Source: Caprimulgus europaeus
Taxonomy: Eukaryota > Chordata > Aves > Caprimulgiformes > Caprimulgidae
Reading direction: 5' to 3'
Assembly (NCBI GenBank): GCA_907165065.1
Contig: OU015534.1
Location: forward strand, 13,895,686-13,959,685
DNA: 64,000 bases
Positions within the stretch are counted from its first letter, which is position 1, and every line of letters starts with the position of its first letter. The translations under genes and the position numbers were made by a program. Below are positions 34,291 to 47,676 of the stretch, piece after piece. Below the pieces are notes generated by a model that saw only the letters and a list, made by a program, of their open reading frames with translations, was not told the DNA's origin and did not search any database.

Positions 34291-35715
34291 TGGAAGCATG
34301 TGAGTTATTTTTTTGTCAATATATTCTGTAAACAGTAAGAAACCGATCCCCCCTGCCACCAGAGATGGTCTTCCTAAAGCAGACTGTAACCTCTATTTTT
34401 GTCTCACATACAGCACCCAGTGCCGAATACTGAATGTGAAGTTTGATCCCAAAGTGCTGATAAAATACAGCTGATTTCTCAGCTTAGGCTGACAAGATTT
34501 GTTCATGCTTAAAAAAATAACATCTCAAGTGACAAGCCCTCAAGATTTCAAAGGAAGCCTAAGAGAGTTTTGTTCAGTCAGAAGGTAACAGAGATGCTCT
34601 TCCTGACACATCACTGCAATCTCAATGGAGTAAGAGACACCGAGGAGGGGAAAATACTACTGATCAGGTTAACACGAAAACTTTCCTTGCGAGTGCTAAT
34701 TGGAATGCAAATTTTTGTACCATAAAAAACCTGAGCTATGAATAGAGCATTGGAGTTTAATTGATTAAATATGTCAGTTTCTAAAAAAGCAGGAGATACA
34801 TGCTCTGGTATACTTGACTCTCAACAGTTTTATTAATAGGTATATGGTGCTTGAGCTTCCTTGGAGATTCAGGTATAATACACTGTATGTTTTTACACTT
34901 AAGTAGATCTCCTACAAAAGGTACACAAGAAAGAGACTGATTCATAAAGTGAGCTGGAAGGTGCCTGGTAATGGGGTGCTGTCACTGCCATCACCAGCTA
35001 AACCATTGAGGCAGCAGAGGTATACGACAGCAAGAGGTGAGGCTGGCAGTGACTGAGTAACTGTGAAGTACAGAGGTTTGCCATTGTTCCATGAAAGAAA
35101 TTACAATAAAACATATCGTACATAAGCTTATGAAATATCAGTAAATCAAAGAGAAAGAAAGAAAAATAAAATAAAAAAAAGGCAGCACTACCTTAGGCTA
35201 ATTTTTGTTTTAATTTCATAGACAAATAAGTTTTAGTACTAATATGACAATATTTTTCCAGATTTTCTGCTGTAAGAAACTAACAAATCCATGAGTCTCA
35301 TGCAGAGTGATGCATTCACCTTTAGATGGGTATGAGGGAGTGCATGGGTGTATTCGGCCCACCTGCACACTGCCTATTGGTATGCAGTGTAACAACTTCC
35401 CCCACAGCTTTCTCATTATAACTCAGGTGGGTTAGTTGTAAAAATCATGTATCCAGTAAGTCGCTCTACACTTTCACCCTACAAATCCTCTCCCTTATTT
35501 CCTCAAAGTAAATTATATTTTTCCCAAATCCTGAACCAATATTTATCAGAGAATGAATGGGAAATTTTCAAAATTACTGTAATCAGTGGAGAGCCTGTAA
35601 AATTCTTACCTATCCACGGGCAAGTATAAAATCCTGCAATTAAGTGTGATTAAAAATTCTAGTCTAAATTAAACCTGAACTAGAATGCATTTGTTAATCT
35701 TCCCTTCAACTCACA

Positions 35716-35754
35716 ACCAAAAAAAAAAACCAAACCCAAAAAATAAACCCAAAA
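35716..35754. repeat. A/C-rich tract
   Basis: accaaaaaaaaaaaccaaac followed by ccaaaaaataaacccaaaa; complement of the G/T-rich type. Confidence 0.75.
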
Positions 35755-37649
35755 GACTTCATGATCCTGTCACCCAAAATAACAAAACTCAGGTATATAG
35801 TATGATGCATGGTATCTTGCTGTTTTTTTAATATGACTACTATATGACTTTTATTACTGAAATAATATTTATTATATTATGCTTACATTTTGTGTTGCAT
35901 ACCTGGTCTCACATTTTAGCTCAAAGATTTATTCTTTAAGGAAGAGAATATGAAAAAGGAAATAAAAAAAGTAAATCAATAGGCTTATGTTTGTACTCTG
36001 TACAACCACATGAAGCTTTTCTGATTTTCCAGCAATTCCAAAAAGCCTGAAACAGTTCCAAAAAACCTGAGTCAAAATGAGAAAGCATGAACTGCCTGAA
36101 AACATAATATATAGCTTTAAAAATTAAAATAATAAAGAAAAAAATCTTCAAATAAAAAAATTCTTTCAATTTAAAATACTGAAATATCAGGATATTGAAT
36201 CAGAGCAAGTCATCTTGACTTCTGTTTCAATTTTTATTTGAATTTCCATCCATCTCTTCTTGACACAAGCAATTCAGACAATTGATATAGAACCAAGGAA
36301 AAACTCATTGCCAGGCAATCAGTGTTTTCCAACAAACTCTGACCTACCTTTAGCTTTCTCCTGATACTTGTCAAGGAGATTAACTTATTTATGAATTTTT
36401 CAAGTTTATTTTTATGTTTTTCTAGAAAAAAACAAACATGGTTGGGGAAGGAGTGCCAGCATAAATGTATTTGATAGCTTGTGGAGGGATAACTTGAGGC
36501 CATTAATCCTGCTGGCTAATAACCACATAAATTTAACCTGCACAGAGGCTATGAATAGTCAGGTTTGGAGAGATTTAGTAAAAAGTGAGTGACTTGTTAC
36601 CATGCAGGTGCATTGACGCTTTGTGGGCATGGGGAAGGTGTAGGCAATATCTTGGGGACTAAAGCCCAAGGCCCAAAGCCATGGTTGGGGCCATGGCACA
36701 TGTGGCTTGGTGGGTGAAGAGGAGCTGGCCCCAGACAAAGCAAAGGCAGCAACATGAAATTTCTGAACAGCCATGCACCCAACATCACTAACCTCACTCA
36801 AACAAACCCCTCATGGTCAGGGAAAATGAGTCCTGCGGGGAGGTGGTGGGCAGCAAACCTGACCGTTGCCCCATCCTTGGGGGGAACGCATGCTTGGTAG
36901 GGACAGACAAACCAGAAATGTGAAGTGTAAAGCATCCCTCCCACTTCAGGGGAATCTGGGCCTGAAGTTTGTGGAGTGTGACTTTGTTCACAATGCTATA
37001 GCAGCCAGTTTCAGGGCTCAGAGCATTTCAGTAGAGGAGCAGAGAGTATAAATACTGCCATTTAATTAACATTATATAATATGTTCCCTATACAAGCTGA
37101 CATAACTGTCTATATTTCAAGAGGCTGGTTTATACAGCAATGGTTGAAAATGAGCAGATTTACTGCAAATACTACCATAAATAAACTTTCCCAAACCAAC
37201 ATTGGTAACACAAACAAACGATTACGTCTGTTGTCTGAAACATAGCAAAAAAAAAAGCAAAATTGTGGCAGGTGTGACACCTGATAGCTAAATTGAAATT
37301 TATAGAATGCATATGGTGGAATTTTGTTTTTCTTTTTCATTTAGTGATCAAAAACTAGGTGACAGACAGTGTAAAATGAAAACAGATGAAATGAATTTCC
37401 ACATGGATCCTGCCAAGTTTCATTCTCTCTATAGGTTCTTGGAAAGCCCAGAACCTATTCCCATGTGTACGGCCAGAATTTGCAGTTTCTGTGCTTTACC
37501 TCTTCATCCTGCCATCTGACAGTTTGCCAAGTCTTGTGTGCTGCAGAGTGATTGTGAAGACATGTCTGTTTATTATGGTACCAAGATCTTACTGTCAGAC
37601 TTAATAGCCCAATTTTTATATGGAGTATAGATAAAATATAATAACATAT

Positions 37650-37672
37650 AAATATATATATATACACACACA
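37650..37672. repeat. (AT)n(AC)n compound microsatellite
   Basis: Short AT alternation that turns into ACACACACA, about 23 bp. Confidence 0.85.
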
Positions 37673-39989
37673 AGTTATAAAAGTTTTCAAAGTCACAGTC
37701 ATTATAGTGCTTTCTCTGATAAAAGTAGAAAGACTGGATAATAAATGAAGTGTAATGGAAATTTCATATGAGTTTTTAAATGTGTGCTGAGGTAAAAGGT
37801 GAACCTAGTTAACTAAGGAACAGATCCTTTTACTCATCCGATATGAAACAAGATTCTCTGTGGAATAAGTTTCACACAGTCATGGAGAATTTATTTTTAA
37901 TCAGCTTTAAAATACAGTCTATAATAAGCGTACCCTTAGGCAGTTATACTGTGAATGCCATCATAAAAAGAAAAAAAAAAAGGCTTACAATGAGGCTTAA
38001 GAAAAATGGTCAGCTGGATGCTAGGTTTTTTTTTTTTTTAATCCACAGTTGTTTTTGCCTCTGCTGAGGATTCCTATGTCATCTTTTCATCAGGAGAGTT
38101 TGGCAAAGACACTCAGCAGGTGCTGTACATTGGAACCCACAAAAATCAATATAGGGAACGTGAAGACAATTTTTAAAAGCTAATGTTTGAAACATTAAAA
38201 ATCCATGTAGTATAAACCATGTATAATCTTATCAACTCCACAGCTCAAATGGATCAAATGCAGCAGAAATTGTGGTATATTACACATTAAAGTGAAATAA
38301 CCTTTAAGGCTGAAGACTGATTCTTTTGGGAAAGTTTTTACAATATGCTGTATTAAGAACTTCAGATAAAAATAACATGTTTTCTCATTACAGGGAAATA
38401 CACTTTTGAGAGAACAACTGGGCAGTGATCTTATGGGCTAAATGAAGGGAATTAAGCTTACAGGGAGAAAAGTTTGAAATTTATACCTTTGGTATAAAGT
38501 ATAAGAGTGTTATCAGGTAGTTTTACTTTCAGAGCATAGTGTCATTCAATTCCAGCTTTTCCATTAATTAGGACGTACTAATTAGAAAAGTGTTTAGTGT
38601 TTTCTTGGAGACAACGCAATTCATATAGCATTAAAATTATTTTGATTAAAGCTTTACATACCCCTTAAACAGATGATGAGCTCTAATGCTAGAAAAAAAA
38701 ATACTTTGACAGACTTTTCATGCACTGAATTTTCCCCACTAAAATCAAAGTGAGTGTTCTGGGGAAAAATCAGGCAAAACACATAAGCATGCACAATCTA
38801 CCACAAAAAGATGAGACTGGGAGTATTTCTGTATTGTCTGAGTAACCTGAAGAACAGTGAGATGAGGGGACATGCAAAAGTTATATAGGAAGTCTTTGTC
38901 AAGGTAGGATCTAAATATACATTTTGGGAGTTCTAGAGGGCACAATATAATCTCATTTTATACCAGTACTCTGTCGAATTCAGTGCAATCTTCCAAAACA
39001 ATTATAGCCTACAGCAAACACACAGTATCCTTTAAAAAAATTAATGTTTTGTATACAATTCCTAGCAGAATTAACCTCCTAGTATACTAGCATGAAATCA
39101 ATAATAAATAAAGAGGTAGGGAAAATGAATCAGCAATACACAGGAAACATTAAAAATTGAAAATCTGCACCAAACCCCAATCAGAGAATTAAAGCAGCCA
39201 TTCCACTGGCTGACTGGATTAACGGGGCAAAAGAATCAAAATATAAGCCTACTTGGAAATAATCTCAGTTCCTGTACAAATACATACATGATGCCTTAAA
39301 ACAGATATATTTCCTATGTTTGCATAGGAAAAACATATTTCATGGTGTCTTTCTTAATTATTTAATTGAGACCTCTGGAAGTCCCCCATTAAAACTTCTG
39401 CTCTGATTTGAAATCACACTTTTCATTATTTTACATTTTAGTATTGTGGCTTTTGCATTTTAAGATTTCAACTAAAACATTAAAAACCTTTTCCTTCAGA
39501 AAAGAAGTGTATTAAGTACAGAACAGATTTGCATAAGACTGCTTTAGAGAGAGTGATTGCGGTTAAAAATGCCCCTTAACACACCTGAAATACAAGCTAG
39601 CAGTCAAGAACTGAAGGAGGAAAATGAGATGCTTAAAAATATAATGAAATCCTGTGTGTTGTAGCAATAAAGAAAAAGAAAGAGAACAGAATTTTCAAAA
39701 ATGTCCAGGGGAAAGAAAAACAAAAGACTAAGTAGAAATTTCTGAATAGCAGAGAGGAGGAAACAACCTTGGTGGTTGCCAAGGATTTATGCATGGCAAA
39801 ATTCCTGTCTAAATACTTCCCTTCATACTTTTAAGAGGGAAAAAAATCATATGCAAGGATGCATTGTGAGAAAAATTCAAGAAACCAAAGGGAAAATATA
39901 AAACTAATCTTCAGTAAAGGGAATGTAAACACATACTTAAGAAAAGTCAACCAAAGAAGACCAGGATCTGAATGATTTTGTTCCTTGGC

Positions 39990-40560
39990 GACAAGGAACT
40001 AACAGAGACGTTAGCCAGGGGCATCCAACAGATTTTGCAGACCAGGCTCCACTACCCAAATGTTGAACAAAATGTGCTCGAGTTCAAACAGAGAGGAAAG
40101 GACGAGTGACTGGGACATGTAAACTTTTAACCTTACTTTTGTTCCAGGTGAAGAACTTGAAAAGATCACAGAGGAATTAATTTATGAGAATTGATGGACT
40201 GGAAACCATCTCAGCAGTGTCAGCCTGGGTTTGCTAAACTCAGGCTAACGGTACCCATCAACTTTTTCCATGTACTAAATTGGGCAAAAAAGGATGAGGT
40301 AAAATTAATCTGGACTTCAGCAAGATGTTTTGATCTAGTTGCAATCAGAAGAGCCACTGAGATAATGGAGATGAATTGCTGGCTCAAGATGATGATATGG
40401 TAGAGGGTGATTAGTTTTCAGATAGACTATTATTGGGCTGAGTCATGGTTCAGCTCAGCCAGCACTGTACTACATAATCTTTAATGATTTTAAGGCAGTG
40501 ATTAATTTGGTCTTGATCAAATCCGTTGTTGGAATTGGGAGCAGCAATAAATAATTATTT
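39990..40560 (+). mobile_element. Very decayed CR1/L3-like reverse-transcriptase remnant
   Basis: Seen: cagcagtgtcagcctgggtt, then about 100 bp on attaatctggacttcagcaa, gatgttttgatctag, gatgaattgctggctcaaga and taatctttaatgattttaag follow the order of CR1/L3 ORF2 segments (Q..QPGF, IYLDFSKAFD, MEINGWLKN, LFINDF). No frame stays open across the block and the ends are not definable. Identification rests on motif order recognised by eye, so the boundaries are approximate and the 5' third (before about 40170) is the least certain. Confidence 0.5.
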
Positions 40561-42615
40561 CCTTACGGTTGATGTTATACACTTTGGATGCATCTGAGGA
40601 GGATTCTGGGTCTTGATTTAGCAGCAGTTATGAGCTCTTATGCCAAGGCATGGAAGAGGTAGTGAGTCACAATTTATAAATCAATTTTTTAAGTGTTATT
40701 TAGAAAATGATTACAAAGATAGTGATCGGGGGAAAGCAGTGGATAAAGTTGTGGAAGAATACACATAAAAAGGCCATTGAAAAGACAGATTTCTCCTGTG
40801 ATTAATGTATGGGGATATAAATTATGCTTATTGCATAGTAATGTATACCTGCACAAGCTGGGTACAAAATGCTACCAAATAGGAGTGCCTGCAGTTTCTC
40901 ACCACTTTCAGGAGCATGACAAGACTTCTTGTGATACCGAGTCAGGGAGTTCAGGTCAGCAACATTCCTGATCCAGAGAGAAGCTTCAAAACGGTTTTAA
41001 ATTGCCTCAATAGTGTTTAGAACATCACAAACTATGCATTCTATGTCCAAGTGTTTTTTGGGGTTTTTTTTTTTTTAATGACATCACAAAGGAAGAAGTA
41101 GTTCATGAAGTGGAAATTTAACATGAAATGCAGATTTCCCTAGTCAAGAAGGAGTTGAGCCTTCCTCCTCCACAGCAGCCCTACAAAAGCCCTACTTTTC
41201 CTACCCGTAACACCATTTCACACAGCCCCATCCTTTATCCTCCAAAATAATGCCCAGGCTGGGACTTAGAATAAGAACAAAATGTATGACCACTTGGGGA
41301 GTGAAATAACTAATTTGCACTTGTGTAGTGGGAAGGTTCAACACTGCCTCTTGTAACACCCTGATGTTTTTACTACTGTGATGGTCTTCAGATGTTTGAC
41401 CCCACATAGGTAATAGCCTTCTGGGCCATTGGTCTTATCATCTCCCATGCTGGTCACCTTTCTGGTGTGCAGGCTGCCCCCAGAAGAGCAGGTAACAGCT
41501 CATAAGAGACACAGGTCACCATATGAATACTCTGAACCAGCCCTGCTTTCTTACAATTGTATTGGTTTGGTTTGATGGGGGGAAAAACCTTTCAAACCTA
41601 GAAATTCTAGCAGTAACAAAGTTATGCTGATTTGTCTCAATATTCTCATTCAGAAATCAATCATTCTGGTTCTAGTCCAGATCTACTAGAAGTGGAATAA
41701 CAATTTTTTTGTTGTCTGATGTTTTGATTTTTCCTTTGTATATACAGAATTTTGTATTCCCATCCCGCTAAACATGATGTGTTTTCACTTTTTCCAGTCT
41801 TCTCTGCTTGGTAGGGAACCACATCAACCACTCTGTATTTAGTCTAAAAAGAGATTAAAGAGTAAAGACTGTGGCCTTTAAATAAATAAGTAAAATATTT
41901 GGCCAATATTTTGCCATGAGTTATATTCTCAGAGGTTGTTACTCAACAATAGGTACCATTTCCATAGTATTTCTCCTTGCGTTTTTAGTGTCTTTTCTCC
42001 TGGAAAAAGACAAATAACATTTTCTTTTGGAGTGTCTGCCATTCTGACAACAAAAGAGAAAGAAACCAAGCTATCTTTATTTTAGCAAATTAACCATATG
42101 CCTGACATCAGTGGGAGATGTGCCCCATGGAGAGAAAAGAACAGCCCCTGATTCTTTGGAGATTTTTGCCAGGCTATAGACCTGGCTTCTGATCTGCACA
42201 CAGAGCTTTTTTCAATGCTTACATGTTTTTCATAACTTTTCCTCTATGCTCGTGCCGATAAATACCAAAGCAGATGAGAAAAAGAGGAAACATTGCTTAC
42301 TTAGCCTTTCCTCCATAGAAGCGACATATAATAGTATAATCTAATCTAATCTAATCTAAATGAGGTAACATACATTCCACAAATACGGTCCAAAACATGG
42401 TGATGTTCCACATTATTTGATACCATTGAAAGACAGAAACATCTCTTTTTCCTACCCATTAGAACAGACAATCCAAAGATTCTCACTTCCGAAACACTTG
42501 TGTACATGTTTAACTTCTACTACTACTACTAATCAATCCTTTCCACTAGCCTCATAACATATTTAAAGTTGAGTATAAGACCAAAGAATTCACAAGGCCA
42601 GAAATATGAGTCAGG
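40561..42615. other. Gene-free stretch
   Basis: A mildly GC-richer patch lies at about 41160-41540, with no motif of a gene or known repeat. A short (CTAAT)n tract is near its end. Confidence 0.45.
42337..42359. repeat. (CTAAT)n pentanucleotide repeat
   Basis: About four and a half perfect CTAAT units in a row. Confidence 0.9.
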
Positions 42616-42742
42616 GTTTAATATGGAGAGAACTGAGGTCCAGAGGGATTAAGTGAGTTGCCAGGAAGTGACTGTATATCAGAAGTAAAATTGAATTCAG
42701 ACCTCTGAGACCCAGTCATCCAACTAAATCACAAGAGCACAT
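42616..42742 (-). mobile_element. MIR / CORE-SINE relic (minus strand)
   Basis: Seen: on the plus strand the order is gagagaactgaggtccagag, ggattaagtgagttgcca, a decayed agtgactgtatatcagaagt and ttgaattcagacctctgaga, then cccagtcatccaactaaatc and acaagagcac. This is the reverse complement order of MIR: gagg-aaactgaggcccagag, gttaagtgacttgccca, cacacagctagtaag, gattcgaacccaggtct, then the gagcac block near the tRNA-like head. Thus the copy lies on the minus strand and keeps the core plus part of the head. It is better preserved than the relic at 1.6 kb. Confidence 0.7.
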
Positions 42743-44358
42743 TTCCTCTATTTAATCATTAGATAAAAAGTGAGACTGAAGAAAAACTTCAATTTAATTC
42801 ATTTGGAAACACTTTTACCTCAATATTCGGGCCAGGTTTCAAAAGTAGTATCTTTTTTCTATACCTAGATCTAACAAATTCAAAAGGGTAAATGCCCATG
42901 GAAAGTGGCAATGGAAGATTTATTTTCCACTTGCCTATTTTTTTTTTTTCTCCCTTAAAAATAATTCATAAAATAATGTAGAATGTCTGTTGTTTGTATT
43001 TCAAGTAGACAACAGTTTGAAATATGCATACCTGTTTCTAGTGAGTTGGAATCACAATGTAACTACGATTTTATTACCATATCTTTTGTTCTCTGAGTTT
43101 CTGTTTCAAGGGGTTGATCAAAATTAATGTGGTCTCTCTACCCAATGGCATTTATTTTGGTTATAAGATTAGAAATGTAAATTTGCAATAAAAGAAGAAA
43201 ATAGGAAGCTGTTTTTAATGAATATTTTACACATGACTAATTAACAGAATCCCCTACAGGAATTTGGAAGTAATAAGGAATTGACTGAAAATAAATTAAA
43301 AATTAATAAAGGGGTCTCCAAACAACTTTGTTTATGAGTATTACTAGTTGCATTCTTAGTTATGAATATTTCAAGCTGTTTTTGCTATTCGGGGTGTTTT
43401 ATACTTGGAGTGTTCATAATTTTAGAGGTGATTAGACAGAAAAAGAAGAGCAACACAAAACAAAATGTCTTGAAATGATAAAACCTACCTGGGGAAAACT
43501 TGCTAATGTACAAATAATGGCTTAATATCCATTGTTTTTGTCTAATAATACCTGCAGTATGATGTTCCTCTTAATCTTCAGCTTGTAAATGGAATGAACA
43601 GAAATGCTCACTAATTCATTGAGAGATACAAAAAACTTTTCCAAGGTATTATCTTAGGACAAGAACCGCAGACATGCAGCTGAGCATAGTCATTAATAAT
43701 TGTTAGCTGAGTCAGAGCAGGGCTTTGCTGTGTGCATGTACTGTTGAAGCCATCAGAGCTGGTCCAGCAGCAGTTTGCGGATGGGGTGCAGCATCAGAGC
43801 TGGGATGACAGGCAGCCATGGATGAAACCTGCACAAATATACTTTGCTAATGGTAGGAAGCATGGATACTTCTTAGCTATTCTGTTACCATTTTCTCTAC
43901 TAAATCTATATATCAAAGTGCATTGCAAGACAATGGGACAAAAAAAAAAAAATCTTCCCATGTTTGACAGTCTGTCTATCTTCATTTATATCAGTAAACC
44001 AGAAATTTTACAGAGGTGGAAAAAAACCATGAATGTCAAGTGTTCTCATATGTCTGTAATATTTTAGCTTGCTAAAAATCTTTGTAATAAAAGTGATTTG
44101 AATTCCGTGGTATTGCCTCCAATACAAAAACTGATATAAAATATGCCTCAGAGAACGTAAACTAAACCATCCAGTACCCTTAGCTGTGAAAGGTCAGAAC
44201 ATAAACCTGAAGAATGAAAAAGAAAAGGAAATAAATGACCACTTTAAAAAAAGAAATAGATACTCTTCACTGCTAGATGATCCAATCGATCTAGGTATCC
44301 TAATACCAAAGACAAATTACAGCAAAGTAGAATAAAATTATGAGCACTAAGTGAGGCT

Positions 44359-44406
44359 AGGGTTTTTTTGTTTGTTTGGGGTTTTATGTTTGTTGGGGTT
44401 TTTTCC
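44359..44406 (+). repeat. G/T-rich tract with GGGGTTTT-like units
   Basis: ggtttttttgtttgtttggg is followed by gttttatgtttgttgggg and ttttttcccc. G runs of 2-4 are separated by T runs, a pattern also seen at 32738-32791 and 41051-41077 and, as the complement, at 20671-20719 and 35716-35754. Confidence 0.8.
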
Positions 44407-44548
44407 CCTTAAATTTAAACCAAAATGAAACTGTGGCAGATTTTGCACAGCTGGTTAGTTCTTTCTCTCTGAATTTTAAGAACTGAAACCTCTTCTTGGG
44501 TCATATGCTATGATTGGGAATGGAGTTCCAAAAAAGGGACACAGAAGA

Positions 44549-44570
44549 TTTTTTTTTTTTTTTTTTTTTT
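44549..44570. repeat. Poly-T run (22 bases)
   Basis: Uninterrupted T run, the longest homopolymer in the window. No recognisable retroelement abuts it on either side, so an old minus-strand poly-A tail is possible but unsupported. Confidence 0.95.
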
Positions 44571-44782
44571 ACAAGCAGTGGTGCTTACTGAAGATATCAA
44601 ATGTTCAAAGAAAAAATACTTGGAGGATGTATCTTTAGAAGTAAAGAACCAACACATTTGCGTAATCTGTGAAGACTGCATGAAGTTTCCTTAATGAGAG
44701 CTTGAAGATTGCTGCCCAGAAGAGAAAGATTGGCCTAGTATTTTTGTGAATTTATGCCCCAGAGTGTTAGTAAAAAATGTCT

Positions 44783-44845
44783 TTGTTGTCATTGTCATCG
44801 CTGTCATCATCGTAGTAGTAGTAATAATAATAACAATAATTAATA
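44783..44845. repeat. Compound trinucleotide tract (TCA/GTA/ATA)
   Basis: Runs of ttgtcat, then tcatcatcg, then gtagtagtagta, then ataataata and caataatta follow one another, giving about 60 bp of period-3 sequence. It is open in one plus-strand frame as a valine/isoleucine run, which is a by-product of the repeat. Confidence 0.85.
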
Positions 44846-46137
44846 GATTTGGTCACATAGAAAAAAAAAAAATCATACACTTTAATGTAGGAAATTCTAA
44901 TTCTTTACATCAATGGCACAGTTTCTCTGTAAAACAGAACTAAAAGATCTTTCCCAGATAAGTCTCTGTGAAATGTTTGGGCATGTCAGTCCCATTTTAC
45001 TTCAGATTCCAGGCAACCACATCTGCCAGAGGGTGCATGTCACTAGTGTTTGATGACTCTCTTCAAAGGCTATATCAGACAAGATGTATATGTCATCTCA
45101 GCTTTTCCCCCCTGCCCAGGTAGACAGATGAATAGCAAGAGGATGCTGCTACCTCCCATGACAAACTTATCTTGATGGAAAATGAGATTTGAAAAAAATT
45201 ATGTAAAAGCAATTCCACCTTCTTTCAATTCACTAATTGCTTTTACACTTTCACTGCCACCTGAGAAGTCTAAGGTAGCTTAAATCATGAGTTAGCATAA
45301 AGGGTGTGAGCTCCTTCCTTAAAAAAAAAAAAATCAGCAGATTTCTTGAGAATAAAAATGATACCATCATGGTCAAATGCAAAACTTCCCTTAAAGTCAG
45401 TAAGAACCCTTTACATTTCAGGCATGGCAGTTCTCATAATAAAATTACAAGTTTTTGCTCCAATGCATGGAGGCACTAGAACTTCTCCATCACATAGAGG
45501 AAGACCATATGTTTCCCTGATCAACAGCACAGACTAATTAATACTGTTTAAGCTTTTGAAAATAGAATAATTTCCCTACATTTTTCAGGATGAAGCATAC
45601 AAAAGTAATGGACATTTTGCAATAAAATTTGGACTTAGTCACACAGATGAAACCTGGGAAACTCCTAAGCCTCTGGATTCCTATCTGAGCATCACAATCT
45701 TCATATATAATGTGTTAGTTATTTAAAACAACACTATGTACTCTTGAGAAGCCAAGGAATTCTCTCCAAGTGTGAAAACACTGGTTAGTCTCTGATCTCT
45801 TTTTCCAGTGCCCTCATCTAACAAAGAAACAACTAAATAAAGGTTCAGTTTTCACTAATCTGTAAACATGATGTGTTTCTTAAAAATAAGTAACTGATTA
45901 CAAAGATTTAGCAATCACTAGAAACTTTTAAATAAAACCTAAACTATATCCTCATTGTAAAAAGAAATTACAGTTTCTGAGGTTTACTGATAAGGTCATT
46001 TATTAAGGACTTCTGATCTGATTTGCTCCCTTGAAGATAAGTTGGGAACAACATTTGTTGGGTATTCATTATATTCTCCACAGTCTCTAGTTCATTTTTT
46101 CCCTTCCTAAAGGAAACAGTTTTTTTATTTTCCTTTC

Positions 46138-46154
46138 TTTTTTTTTTTTTTTTT
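46138..46154. repeat. Poly-T run (17 bases)
   Basis: T run inside a wider pyrimidine-rich stretch that starts near 46090. No flanking element recognised. Confidence 0.9.
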
Positions 46155-47654
46155 AAGGTAGAAAATAATCTTATCTGTTTCTGACTGTTTTGCAAAGATT
46201 AGATCAAAAATTTGTCTAAATTTAAATATCAGTAGCTGCCAGTAAACATTGTCAAGAACTCCAACCACTGGCAAGAAATTTTTATTAAAAGAAATAATAC
46301 TTGTCTTCTTGTTGGGAATTAGTGCCTGTAGCTGCAGTAAGAGTGGAGCTGTGTGGCAGGAGCTCATCAGGAGTGCAGTGTAACCACCAGCATTAATAGG
46401 GCTGTGGTGCTGGAGGAGTCAGCAGGTAGTGAACAAACAGCTGGGGAACAGTTTGATTCACAGATGCTTCAATATTGCTAGAAAAGCTTGTAGTGAAATT
46501 CATGGACTTTTACAAATAACAAACCCATAGCTATTCCAGCTGTGAATAGTCAAGTTGCAAATAACAGTTTGAGGGTCTGGGCCAATTTTCCCCAGAGCTA
46601 CAACATATTGTAGAGGATCGCTATGTGGCTCTGAGGTACATTTTCCCCACAGGAGTGGTGGAAGGAAGGAGGTGCAGCCTCCTCTCCCCTGCCTTTAGCA
46701 CCTCAGACCATGCACAGTTCCCATCATATGGCAGGGAAGGGCCACATTCTGCTGCATCTTTACACAACCAGGTACCAGACTGTAAAAACTTTGGACATCA
46801 AAACTTTCAAACAGTTCTACCAAAGAAGTTAACTTTTCCTTTAGGTAAAGGAAAAGCCAAATTAAAAGATCAAATTCAGTTCCTGATTTACTGACACTTT
46901 TCCAGTGTCCTTCTTTAAAAAAACAAAAGAGCAATTCGTATATATTGTCTAAAGTTTTGATATATAAATTCCTGAGAAAACTCTGGTGAAACTTTCTCAC
47001 AAGACATGTTTAACAGACATGTCTAAACATAAACTAGACTTCTCAGGTCATATTGTTTTGTGCAAGAAAACTGGGAACAAATAGAATAAACAGTGAAAAG
47101 TAAATGAAATTTTTGAAGTCTCTCAGGTATAACTTCCTCAGATTCTCATCTTACAATGAGTCTGCATAGCAGATACTACAGGGTCCAACTCTAGAATTTG
47201 TATTTATAAAACAGGAGGAAGTAGGTGATCAGTAGAGGTAATAATAAGTTGCACTAGCCATTGTGGAAAGACTTAGAAATTATAATTGCAATGTTCTCTT
47301 ATTATCAAATCAGAGAAATTATTAAATGCTGGAAAATGGCAGGCAAAATGGGCTTATAAGAACATACTAACGATATATACACTGAGTCATGCTCCATGGA
47401 AGCAATAGAATTCATTTCCTAAAAATATAAAAATAAGGGCTAGTAATGATTTGAAAAGCAGAAATCTGTCTGTGTAAAAAGAGCTACAGATTATAAAAAC
47501 CAGATTGAAAAATGTGTTTAATTGACATTTCTAGCATCTGTTTTATTTTCATCTTCAATTAGGAGACAAATCCAAAGAAAAGCGTTTTGGCTCTGAGTCA
47601 ATTTAGATTTTTCTGGCTTTAGTTCATTTTTATCAAGCACAATTTTACTGAATT

Positions 47655-47676
47655 CTATTTATTTATTTATTTTTAT
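47655..47676. repeat. (TTTA)n tetranucleotide repeat
   Basis: Four to five TTTA units ending in a T run. Confidence 0.85.

Larger units (their letters stand above)
31033..39989. other. Gene-free stretch
   Basis: A+T-rich apart from a GC-richer patch at about 36600-36930 with short tandem-like words (aaagcccaaggcccaaagcc). G/T and A/C tracts and homopolymers are listed separately. The frames at 33241-33582 and 33219-33434 are antisense to each other and lack motifs. Confidence 0.45.

Noticed and set aside
44540..44580. Poly-T run considered as the tail of a minus-strand processed pseudogene
   Set aside because: Sequence on the 3' side shows no open or decayed coding pattern and no target-site duplication that I could see.
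46738..46790. Possible half of a palindromic amniote repeat (cattctgctgcatctttaca)
   Set aside because: No return arm and only about 30 bases of loose similarity.
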